Translations under genes and position numbers: made by a program
DNA from: Latrodectus hesperus
Taxonomy: Eukaryota > Arthropoda > Arachnida > Araneae > Theridiidae
Length of the DNA: 64,000 nt
Direction of reading: 5' to 3'
Assembly (NCBI GenBank): GCA_037975125.1
Contig: CM075851.1
Span: 121,674,908-121,738,907 of the forward strand
Notes under the pieces: model-generated
What the model saw: only the letters and a program-made list of their open reading frames with translations
What the model was told of the DNA's origin: nothing
Database searches by the model: none
Shown here: piece after piece, positions 32,201 to 45,200 of the stretch
Numbering within the stretch: position 1 is the first letter of the stretch
Layout: the number at the start of each line of letters is the position of its first letter

Positions 32201-35200
32201 ATGATAGTATATATAATTTTATTTATCATACACTTTAATGTGTTCAATATTAATTAAAAATGAATGTAATGATTTTGTAAGGAAATAAAAGATATATTTT
32301 TATGATAAATTCATATATCACTTTGTTTAATATTCTTCACAACTATTTAAATTTTCAGTAATCTCATATAACTGGAAATTAAAATAAATGTTTTTGAAAA
32401 AATTCAATGTTTTCTAATTTGTTATTCATGCATAGTTTTTTCAATTTTGAGAGAGAATATATATTTATTTAATGTAATGAGAGAATATATATAACAAAGG
32501 ATATATATAAATAATGTAATTTGAAACTTTTAAATATTAAGTAAAATATTTTATATTTCTGATTACAAAATTACTTAAAATGTATATTATTTTTAAATCC
32601 AAATTTATGGAGTACAATCTAATATATCTTAAAATTCACAAGTGTCTTTATAACATGTATTTATTACTTATTAAAAATGTAAGTTTCTGTTCTCCCCTCT
32701 CCCCAGTGCAAAGCCTATTGAATAATCTCCTTAAATCTTTTGAATCATTTAAAACATTGCTTCTTATTAAATGTTTTTATAAACTTTACCCTTTATTCTT
32801 ATTTGAAATAAATTGAATATACTTAATTCTCCCTCTTTAATCATTTTCTTGATCCTCTAAATAGCATTTTTGATTTTCCAAATTAGGGAAATCACTGTTA
32901 CAAATGATGGAACTTCATTTCTCTATAGTACTGTAGTTGAATAAATTTTGATACCTTAAATTGGTATAAACGAAAAAAATTACTATTACAAATTTAAAAA
33001 ATATAAACTGATAATTCAAAGTTAATAACTGGTAAATTTGTTGTAAAGTTGATTTTTTGATGAATCTAAATTTGTTGATAGTTAAGAAATTTGTTATTCC
33101 AAGCCATTTTAGTGAATGATTATTGAATAATTACTGCATTTCCTCTTAAATTCCAATTATTCTTTGTGGTTTTAGAAATGAAATAGATATATTCTGTTCA
33201 ACATTTGCTTCAATTTGTGAATGAGAATGGAACAATTTCTTTTCCATTTTTCGTTATGCGCATGACTTAGTTTTAGTGTACAGTGTTTAATTATTAATAT
33301 TCTTGTTTTAAAAAGGACAGAGAGAGGGCTTAGTTTAAAAACAGAAAATATCTTTTATCTCTTATAAAAAAACAGATAATATCTTACTCATAAATATATA
33401 GGTCAAGAAACCCATCGTGTGAAACACCTCTAGATCGAATTCTCCTTATTATATTTATTATTTGTGCTTGTCTGGAAGAATTTAAATTTCTGCATTTGGA
33501 ATATGTTATACAATTTTATCTATCCTCGAGTTCTAATTTGTATGCTATAAAACAATTGATAATTTTATATAATAGAAAATATGATAACAGTACGATCCAT
33601 TATCTGTTGTTCCATTTATGCTAAAATAAACTGGTAATTGAATAACTGCGGCATAAATGCTTCTGGTTTTAAATCTACTTAAAGTGGATATCTGTTTAAT
33701 CAACTTTTTTGTGCACAAAAAAAAAAGACTGGGAAAACCTTTCCCAAGACACAAAACTAAAAAATAAATAAATAAATTGAGTGTAGCAAATCTTGACATT
33801 CACAGACAAGTGAAAAATAGTTTCCATTTACATTTAAAACTTTTTTTTTATTAATTTAAATGTCATACAAATTCGTTCGTTGTTAATTATGTGTATATAA
33901 AGATCAAAGTAAAATAATATTTTTTCATATGGGCACTTAAAAGTTGACTTTCGATCAAACAAAGCTTTTTCAATATAAAAATTTTCACGTTTTGTTTTTG
34001 CAAATTGGCCTGTCTCCCTCTCATGAACAAAAGTATATATTCATCCACGTGCTGGTAAATATGCAGTAGTACACGAAAATAAATCATTTCAACAGTTTCA
34101 AAACTTACATATCTCTTTATAAGCTGTTTAAATTGATCTTTCATTTATTTACTGCTTGAGTATCGAAATGTAACGCCGCTAGTTTAAATTTGACGTTAGA
34201 AACTGAGACCATGGTTTGCAGAATTCTGTGTGCATTTAATGTGATATATTTTGTAAAATAATTATTTTTTGTATTTAAATGTTGTACGTTAAAGCTGTAA
34301 AATGGTAATTAATGAAAGTTAGGTGTGAAATCCTGAAAAAATATCTGTGGAGAAATTTTAGTTATGGCCTTAAGAAATAAATTTATCAATATTCATGCCT
34401 TCTCTTATAATCGAAAGTAAGACTACAATTCCGGTAAAAGGTTTATAATCTAGATTCCCCACCGTGCAGGTATTATTTGAACGGTTACAAAAATGTATCT
34501 TTAAAAAAAAATTTAACCTCTTCACAGGATTTTCTATTTATAGAAAATACCTTCTTACAAAAATGTGTTTTGTTGTTTTTTAATATTTTTTATAAATATT
34601 TTATTTACAAAATTCTTCCCTTTAAATTAATTATTGTGAATTGTTTCTTTGGGCGAGGTGGATTCTCGAAATCTATAGTTTGAATCCAGCCATAATTAGT
34701 TTGTATAAATACTGGCCAGTTATCATGTTTTAAAATTGTGTCGTATACTTAATTACATTTCTTGCCTTTACGAAATAGTGCTTTTTTTTTATTATTATTT
34801 CCGAAAATTGTATGGTTCTGGTTTAAATATGTTTGTTTACTGAATATTAAATATAGTAGTTACTTAAATTTAAACTAAACTCATTAAAATTATTCGAATT
34901 TTTTTTTAAATAGCCTCGCCGTCTTAAAAAAAATTTGGAACTAAGCCTGATGCTAAAATATTAATTAAATTAAATCGCTTGATTAATACACATTCAAACC
35001 TGCACAGTTTTATCGATCTTAGCATGCATTTCTGATGTATCATTACATTTTTTTTCATTGAAGAAATAGAATCCAAAAAAATTAATTTTTAGTATAGTTG
35101 AGTTTTAAAATCCATAGCATGATTTCGTTGCTTTTAAAAATATACTTTTGAATTAATAAATGATTTTTGTAGTTTATGGTTACAAAAATTAAATTGAATT

Positions 35201-38200
35201 TTATTTCATTTCATTGTTACCTGAAATATATGTAAAGAAAATCGCACTAAAAGTAAAATATTCCAGATTGTTTCTAAGTGGGAGGGATCATCGATTTCTT
35301 GGTTGAACGAGGGATTTTACAGACGATGTGGTTTTTTTTCCATGTATTGTAACAATCAATCAAATTAAACAGATACACAGCAATTCTTCTTATAATCATT
35401 AATCAATATTTCCAGAAAACTTTTATTAAAGAAGACAGTTAGAAGTGTGTGAATGTAAAGATCACGGGTTTGTTATCTAAATTCGTCGAAGGCGGATGTA
35501 ATCAGAGACTGTATTCAGTTGAATATAATTAATGTCTAATGAGTCTTAGCTGGTATTGTTCAAAAGAAGAGTATCACCTGAGATCTTGAATCTATTATAG
35601 TATAGTGATTCACAAAATTATAAGTTGATTTAATGTAGCGTCTTCAAAAGGTGGATATGCGCAACGAAACAAACATTTTAACCTCTCATGTGGTTTCTTG
35701 ACGTTGACTCACGTTATAGACTGAGTAACGACAGAATGTTGTTTTACATTGTAACTTTAAGCAAAGAAATAAAGCAGAATAGTCTTGGCCTTATTTCATT
35801 GTCCTATTCTAGAGGTGGTCAGTATGTTTCGAAAAAATGCATACTACTATCAGAGAAAAATAAGTTATACGCACCATTTTCACTTTTTCAAACATGCTAA
35901 AAATGTATATAAAATGAAAAAAAAAATATTTATAGCCCTATATATATTTTTTCATTTTATAAGATTTTTGCTTAGTATTGTAAATTTAAAAAATAAAATG
36001 ATAAAAAGACAAATTTAGATTTCATGGTTCATAGCATTTTTAAATGTATAGTCAACTATTTTATGTATAAAATAAAAATGAATAATTTGAAACATTTAAT
36101 TATTAATAAGACCCTGTGTGTAGAAATGTCATAAGAGTCTGGAAACAGTGAATATGAACGCGTGACGTCCTTATTCTTACTTAATTAAGTACTCTTGATA
36201 CTAAAGAATTCCTCCTTAGCTCCATAAGGAGCCTATCTGTGACTTCAAAAACAAAGTGGAAGACTAATGGATGGAGTTTGGTATTTGTGGATTGGTAACT
36301 CTTGGTATGAAATGATTTTTGCAGAACCTTGACTGTCAAAGCCAATAACGAAATAGATATCAAACAGTCATTACTTAAAGTGTTTTGTTAAAAAAATTAC
36401 TTTGATTTTTTTTTTTTTTTTTTTTTTGCATAAGCAATATTAGGATTAATTCTTAAAGATGTGAACATAATTTAGGTGGATATAAGTTATCTGAATGAAA
36501 TTTTGATTTTATGTTTTATACTCGATGTCAAATTCTAAAAACTATTCAAAAATCAATGTATGTCCTGCTCAATAGTTTCAAATCAATTTCGCCAAATAGT
36601 CCCACTCGAGAATGAAATGTTATAGTAAGATACATCGTTGTCAAATGAGGCATCTTGAACTAAGTTCGCTTTGTGACCATGATGTTTTTGCCATATCGTT
36701 GTACTGATGTCAAGCAGTGACGCTTTGTTTTCAGTAGCTCACGAATAAGATTTTTAGGCCTACCGCAGAAGTTATCCTATCTCTTACAGTGCGTCTTCCA
36801 AAATAATACACAGTATTTTTAAATTTAAGTTATACGCACCATTTTTAGAGTTCTTACTATAAACAAATTTTGTTTTTCATGACACTTTAATATTCTTGAA
36901 GATTGAACGATACGATATTTTTTAGCTGTTCTCCATGACTTTATTTTCCAGTATGCAAATCGTTATTAAATAATGCCATTCATTCGTCAGAAACATTACA
37001 ATAACCAAAATTAATCCTAATTATTAAATGTAAGTCTATGAATTTGAGTTAGATTTAATAAAACGCGATTTTCCTGTTCATTTTTGCCAACCAAAGCCGC
37101 TAAACATAGCCAGTCATCTTATATTTTCGAACGACGGTATGATTAGAAGGTTGACACTGTTATCCCTTTTTTCTCCTTTGTTGGAAAGAAATTATAAAGG
37201 CTATCAATAGAGCGAGATTTACATTATAAAAGTTTCTATACATTTATCCCTAATTTATACATTAAAAAAATAAAAAAGAACAATTCTGCTTTTGCTACTT
37301 AGATTTCATAGGTCGATAGTATACGTAACATACTTAACGAAGAAATATTATTGCTTACACATATCACATGTTTATTAAGTACCTCACACACACAAGCATA
37401 ATAAAATTTCAAAAATTCAATGCTTTGGTAAGGTGTTTAAATTTGCTGAATTTACTGAGTATGTGCATTATCACAGATGATAAATTGTGTGTATATATGT
37501 ATATATACATACACAATTTATCATTCTTAAATAAATGCCCAATTAATAAAAACTTAAGTGAGATAAAATCGTATATATACCGTATCAAAAGTTCAAAATA
37601 GTACGTCAAATCAAAGTTCTTCATAAAAAAATTCAATTGTTTAAAAAAACGATTTTTTACACCAACATATTGATTTAATAGATACCTCTTTACTTTTATC
37701 TAATTTTCTTATAATTGTAAACAGTTCGTACTTTGGTCAGAAGCATTTTCTATGTGGTGAACACTTCATCTTTAATACCTTCCAGTTCAAGATGAAACCC
37801 TTTAGTTGTACATTTCTTTCGAAGATATTAAAGATAAAAGCATGAATAATTAAAATTAATTCCTTTTTAATTCTTATTGTTTTGGCTGATTTGTGCGCTT
37901 TACTGCTTGCCACTTGTCTTTTAAAAGACCACTGTGGCATGGCGTTTTAGAGCGTTCATTCACGTTATCAAAAGGTAATGAGTTCGAATTCCGACCCAAC
38001 TAAAGAACCGTCGTATTCACTAATGGTAGCTAGGCACGTAAAATATGTCGTGGTCGCAATGTCGTCCGTGTGAAATGATACCTCTGGGAAGCTTTTGCTT
38101 AGTCCCTGTTTCTAAATTTAAAAAAGGCCTCCCAAATTCGGGGTCATGATGGTACAGCCACTGGGTGCCCCACTATTTAAGGTGCTATCATTTGATTGGT

Positions 38201-39253
38201 GGAAATTCTAATAACTGGGCATTATATAACAATAATTTATCAGTTAACCAAATGGTTAAATTCCTTCACTGATATTTTAAGAGTGTTTAAAATGATCTTG
38301 ATTGAGCCTGTGGCTCTTTGAAGTGCAAAATCGGGTTTGTAAAAAGTCACTGTTCATCATAGGGAGTTGGTTGTGCTATCGAAATGGTTGCTGAAGCATT
38401 TTCTTGATTTTCACTTTTGCTGTCTTATATCTTTGAAAATTCCTGTTAATTGATCTTACATTTTATGATAAAATCTAAGAATATTTCAGAGTATATGTTG
38501 CCTGTGCCAAGATGGGTCAAACTTTCTCTGACTTTTCAGTGGAGAATGAGTATAAAATCCTTAATTCTCCCCCTATGAAAGTTCATCGAGAGTCTCATTA
38601 AAGTGAACTGGAATACATTAATGAAGCGATCGGTTGTTCACTGACTCGTGCTCTTATCTCAATCATCATGCAGTAAGCATACTTAGTTGTAACATAGTTA
38701 GTTTATATCAAAACGAACTTTTTGTTTAAAATTTAATTTAAAAAAAAGAGAATTTTTTTTTCATGGCAAATGATTTTGTATAAAAAGTCGACAAATAGTT
38801 ATAGCTCATTCAAACCAATTCTATATTTGTAAATAGTATAATAATTAGGTAATTTATTTTGCTTACTATCAAAAATAATTTGTTCCTGATTTTAAATTTA
38901 GAATATCGCTTGTGTATAATTTTTTATAGAGATCTCGTTGATTTTTATTTTAAATAGTTGGCGATTTAAATGAATTTTTAGGATACAGCAATTCTGTTAC
39001 ATGAAAACAAATGAATACAGGCTCTCAAACTATGACCTGCTAGTGTATCAAAAGGGGATTTTTGGTGAATCTTAAATTTTTCTTCATATCCAGAAATAAA
39101 ATAATTGTAAACTATTGTTTGAAAAAAGTCGTCCTTAAATTTATCTTTCGCATTCTTATTTTCTTGATATCCTCTCTCTTTTCATACTTTAACCACATTT
39201 CAGTTTTTAAATGCTTTAATTACTCTTTAAACAAGTTATTTCTATTAAAAAAT

Positions 39254-39290
<37 letters not shown>

Positions 39291-42200
39291 CGTTTTGTAG
39301 ACATTGATAAGAGGTTTTCGTAATATCACTTCTTTATCTCTGCGGTTGCTTTGTGTTCACAAACGAACCTATAGTTAAGCGGATTTCGTTTGATTGGTTT
39401 GTTTATTTGTAATTCAGCGATCATTTTTTGTACACAAGGAAAAATTCTACCGGTTCACATGATTTAATTGAATTCCAAATTACTTCAATCTTCCAGCCCT
39501 TGAGCTATTAAAACTGAAGGCCAAAACGCTACCAATTTGGCGCAGGACATTCTAATTCTGGCAATGAAAAAACTAGTTGACCTATTTGAGAACCGCATGT
39601 GTTTCAACAGTGCAGAACGGATGCAATAATGGTTGTCCGCTTAAAAATCCAATGTACTGCTTTCTACTCAAACATTGAAGATGCTGCTTTAAAAAAAAAA
39701 TAATAATTTGTATTTCTATAAAATTAAACTTTAATACATGGAGCTCAAAATTAAATATAGAGACACGTTGAATATATTGAATTTCTTATGTCTAATGTTA
39801 ATTGATAGTTAATAGATCTAATTGCTAATTAATAAATTTTGAAAACTACTATTATTTCATTACTTGGAGAGAAGAAAGATTAGTATTTCAGATTTTTTAT
39901 ATTATATTTATGCAGTGGTATAGTTTCCTTTTCTCTTTGTAACTCAAAGAATTGGCTCTTTCAATGTATTTAAAATTATTTTCTTGCTAATTTGTATAAT
40001 AACTGTTATTGAAAAAATTCAGTTAAGCTAATTATACATTTAATAATTTCTACACAATATAAAATTCAAAATTTGTTAAATTGTAATTTCTTTATTAACA
40101 TTACTCTAAAACTGCACTGATGGTAATTAATATAACGCAAGTGATGTACTGATGAATAAAAACATTGCAGTTGTTTTGCCATTGGCAACATTTATTTTAG
40201 TAATTGATGGATTATTGCCAAAATACTACTATTACTGATTATTATTACTATTACTGATTATTATCGTTATTACTATTACTCAGGCACAATGAAAAAAATT
40301 TCTCTTTACTATCTTATCTTTTATATTATAAATGACTAATTCATTTTAGAAAAGGAGATAAAGATTGAGGAAATATCACACAGTACTGGTTTTAATATAA
40401 TGTTAATTTATAAAATTTAATTTAAAAATGCATGAAATAAAATTATTTTTTTGTGTCTTATAAAAATTAAATTGAAAACTTTATATAGAAATATATATTG
40501 ATTTTTTTTTTCAAAGATAAAATTATTGGAGTTTCTAAGTTTTGTGCTGAATTTTGTAAAGTAAAATGAAAGCATTTGCTTTCCTGATTATTTCGAAAAA
40601 GATTTTATCATTAAATAAAGGAACTGATGTAACCGAATGATGAAATTGTCTTATTAATATCAAAGCAATATTTAATAATATATAATAAAAAGGTATTTTA
40701 TATATATTAGAAATTTCAGAAATATAAACGCATACATAAAATATTAAAGAAAAGCATTAAAAATAGATAAGTTTTTAAAAAATACTGTGTATTCTTAAAT
40801 ACATGTATTTACTCTCAAGAAATACTTTTTTAATAAAAGAATAGGAAAGGGATTGAAGGTATCTATTCTTTAAGTGTTTAAATATTTAAAATGTTTTCTA
40901 AAAATAAAAACAAGTATTTCAATGCTGTATTTAAAAAATCATGAAACTGCTCAACTAGATGGAGGATGCTTTTCTAACGATCTGAAACAATGCAAAAAAG
41001 TATTTCGAACTAATTAGGAATAATTTCGTGAAGTGCAATCTAGAAAATGTTAGGTTTATGTTTAAGTTTTTTTCCCCCGATCAGGTAAGAATGATTTTTT
41101 TAAAAATTTTTCTCATAATTCTTAAAACTAGATTTTCAAACTTTAAAAAATTATACCACTCGTTTATTCATTTTTTATCTTTTGTGTTTTTTATTATGTT
41201 TATATCTGATCTTTATTGAGCAACTAAACATACTAAACTGCTGAGTATAGTCGCATCTATCGTGGTAAATATTTAGATTTTAAGATCTCTTCGTTAAAAT
41301 TTAAAGTACGATTCTCTATCTTGAAAAAAATCCTTTTACAAGGCACTCTGAAAACACAACTGGCCATTACAGTTGTTACTTATGTTAGATATCGACTTGA
41401 TTTCACAAATCGATATATATTTGAGATATTATATTGCCAGTCTAGAATTACCATTGTAGAACTTCAGTGACAATTATATATTAGTAACTGATTCACAAAT
41501 TTGTGGTTATTTATTTATTTTCATTTTTTTAATTTTAAAAAATCTATTTGTATCAAAATATGTTTTTTTTAAAATTTTTATTGCTCTAATTTATTTACAA
41601 GTTTTAAAAATATTAGTTGTGTTAAGTAAATGAATAATAAATTTGACACCTTTTTCGTAGCTCTGTTGTCTGATTCTAACATGGGTCTTGTTTAAAAGCC
41701 ACTTAAAAGGCATCGCTTTTATTTTTTCCCTGAAGAAGAAATACATACGAAAGAAAAATAAATCCTTTCTTTAGTATGAGTTAAAATGAAGTTGCGATAA
41801 ATTAACCTTGAACAAAAACGAAGTGCAATAAAAAATAATACAAAAGACGGAGTAAGAAAAACGGAGAAATATTGCATTTAAAAAAAACTTATTTTCGTAT
41901 GGCTGAATACAAAACAGTTGTAGTTGCTGATACAAAACATTAAATTAACAGCAATTAATTCGTATTTAAGCTGTTATCTTTAGACAAGATTTAATCTGCT
42001 GTTAATTCACTTCTTAATATTTATCGGGCCTTATTATTAAAAGCTTTTTTTAATTATAAATTCGAATTTTAAATATCGCCATACAATATAAAAAAATTTT
42101 AACACTTCAGAAGATAATTTCTCAATGATTTTTCAGGAAAATATTTCAATATCCAAACATTTGTGGCCCATTTTTTTCTAGATTTTACAATTTCTCGTAA

Positions 42201-45200
42201 CAGAATATTTGCAAAAAATTTTAAAAGTGTGTGATTATTTTTATCGGGTACACACTCTGACTGAATAAAGAAAAACCAACTATTCATTTATAGATGATGA
42301 AATCACAAAGTCCAAAAGAACTGAAGTTCTGATATTTAGTACATGAGATCATTTTGACCCTTAAAAGTGAGATAAATATATATTTTTTTAAATTTGGTTT
42401 TTTGATCTAAAACGTGGTGGGGCACAAACCTCCGGCGGTTTTACTCACAACTCCATTTGTGCAGTCTCCTTTACTACCTCTAGGTTAAAAAATAATTTCT
42501 TAGATACAAGAGGACCTGAGGTAACTGAAAGCTGTAAATGGTTCATTTCCTCTAAAAGTATATTATAATAGAATTTTTTATTACTCTAAATGTTGATAGT
42601 TAATCGAAACGCATTTTTCTAATTATTTTTAAATCATAAAAAACTAAAATTGGAATTTTATATATAAAGTTTATAACTTCATGTGTGCGCATCTAAAAAG
42701 GTTTTATAAATATTCAGGTTCTTGAGTGATATAAACAGGCCATTTTTGAAAACATATTTTTCGGGTACTTACATATTTGAGTCACCTTAGCTAATTTTGC
42801 TCTAAAACTTAAGCAGAATTAGCACGTAACCTATAATTCGTACATTTTTTCTAATTTTGAAAAAATTGACTTATAATTATGAAAAGAAACTTTCTAATTA
42901 TGAGAAAAGAATTTCTTTTTTAATATTTGTTCGACTTAAAAAGCTGGTGTGACGCTAATACGTACCATTTTTCGTTATTTCAGAAACCAAAAAAACCTAA
43001 ATAGCTGAAATTTTATACCCCGCAGGTTCTATCTTGGAAGACATATTTGAATAATTTAAAGGCCTCGATATCTTAAATTCTGCTGGCTTTTTTGTTCACT
43101 GGAATGGAATTAAGAATTTTAACAAGTTGTGGTAATCAATAAAAAAAATTGGTTATGGGTTGCTGTTTAATAAAAATTAAACTATTAAATATGATGTATA
43201 TATTTTTTCTGGGATTAAGTGCCAGATTTTTAATAAAAACTACATGATAAGTAGTCTTAAGAAAATTGCATAGGTATTGCTGTGGCCTTCATTTTAGTTC
43301 ATAAGTTCGATCTCAGGCGTGAATCTGTTCAATAGTGGTTCAGAATCCACTTTTAACTGTTGAGGATATCTTAAATCTTAATTATTTTGACCATGAATCA
43401 TTGGAAAGTTTAAAGTTCCTTGAAAGCAAAATTTTTTTCTGTCCTTTTAAATTCGCTCTAATATTCTAATGTTTGCTCTCAGATGAACTAATAAAATAAT
43501 TTAATTTCGTTATCCTCAAAGCAAGTTTGTTTGTAAACAACTTTAATATTTAGAATATTTTTCTTTTTAATTTCGGATGCAAGAATTACCAAAAATTATT
43601 TTAATTTTTTCTATCATAATTGGGTTAAAGATTCAGAAGTTTTTGAATTCTTTTAAACAAATATTTTCCGAAATAATATCGTACTTATATATATTTTACT
43701 CATTTGAAATGTTTCTGTAAAATCATTTTTTGAAAAAATATCTTGTTGTCCACGAAATATCAATGTTGAGTTTTTGAAGTTACAAATGTCAAGAACAGGT
43801 TTAAACCGTCATAAACTGTACAAGTTTAAACCGCTCGGAACAATTTTAAGCGTGTTCTAACACAATTCTTAAGATACTATTAACAGTAGAATTTATTATT
43901 AAACATTGTGTAATTTAATATTTAATTATTAAATTACACAATGTTTAATAATAAATTCCATTATATATTTTTTAATAACTAATAATTTAAACACCTTTAT
44001 ATATTTTTTATAAGTTATAGATAACCCATCCTTTGCACATATATAATTATTTTTATATGTTTGGATATCAATATCATTTGGATAACATTGATTTTATATT
44101 ATTTATTAATAATAATAAAATAACCATTTTTATAATCAGTTCTACTTATTCATTATTCTTTATGAACTTTGCTTAGTGGGAAATCCCCTCCCATATTCAA
44201 TATTTTAAACTATGTGGAATTTGTTTTTGAAAATAAAAAGACTTAATTTTCATTTTTTGTAGAATTTTTTTTAAATCTGAAGGAATTAGTTTGTATTTTT
44301 AAGGGTTTTTGTTCAATCGAATTCCGCTGTATGGAGAGCGTAAAAGTATTACATAAATATATTATAGGAATGATTAATTTTGATTATTTTTACTGACAAT
44401 ACAGGAAATGACGAAAGGAACGCAACAGGCTCAAAAATTTTTGGTGTATGCTTTGATTCAATGTTTCTTCAAAACATACGATAGTGTTCTTAAGAATCTC
44501 TTATTTTCAGTCTAGCACTGGACACCATTTACTGTTTTCTGTTTAACTACAATTTGAAATAATAATGTAAATAATAAAATGGATTGATTTAATTAAGAAA
44601 GAACAAGAAATTATTTTATACAAACTCCAGAATAATCGTGTTTTTTTTTTATTGAACATGCTATATTACTTTTATTGTCATTTAACATGTAGATTAGTCA
44701 ACATGCTGTTTTTCTTGACTATACTTCCTTACTCTTCTATAAAGTTTATTTGCAATAGAATTGCACGAGGTCCTTATGATTTGTCCATTTTAAGCCTTAT
44801 TTATTTTTTTTATTTTATTTATTTATTATTATTTATTTTTTTTTTTTTTGCCTATTTATCAGGTTTTACCATCTTATAAAAATGTTTTTTTATTTTATTT
44901 TTATAGCCTTCACATGAGATGTCTTATTATTTTGATTTTATGTTAATGTGGGGTAATTTTCCGGGAAATACACATAAATAATTGCCTTGGGGCAATAAAA
45001 AAAGGCCTGTAAACTTGATAGAGTAAGTTAACAAATATCAATTAAATTACACTCCATCATTCAGACGAAGGTTTGTTATCTGAATAAACATTTCTTTATG
45101 TTGTGTGTATCATCTTATTTTTAATTTTAAATTAATTGCAAAATTCACCTCTCCTTCTAAAAATAATAATCTGTATCCTGCACTTATAATTACTTTCGAA

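Noticed and set aside
34640..34690. tRNA-like GGGCGAGGTGGATTC...AGTTTGAATCC
   Set aside because: Too short and no cloverleaf pairing could be drawn.
36181..36363. 60-codon minus-strand frame (ending MELRRNSLVSRVLN)
   Set aside because: No motif, splice context or repeat match supports it.
44652..44879. Hydrophobic open frame that looks like a small membrane protein
   Set aside because: Composition is explained by T-rich intron sequence; no conserved motif, and it sits inside an IRAK4 intron.
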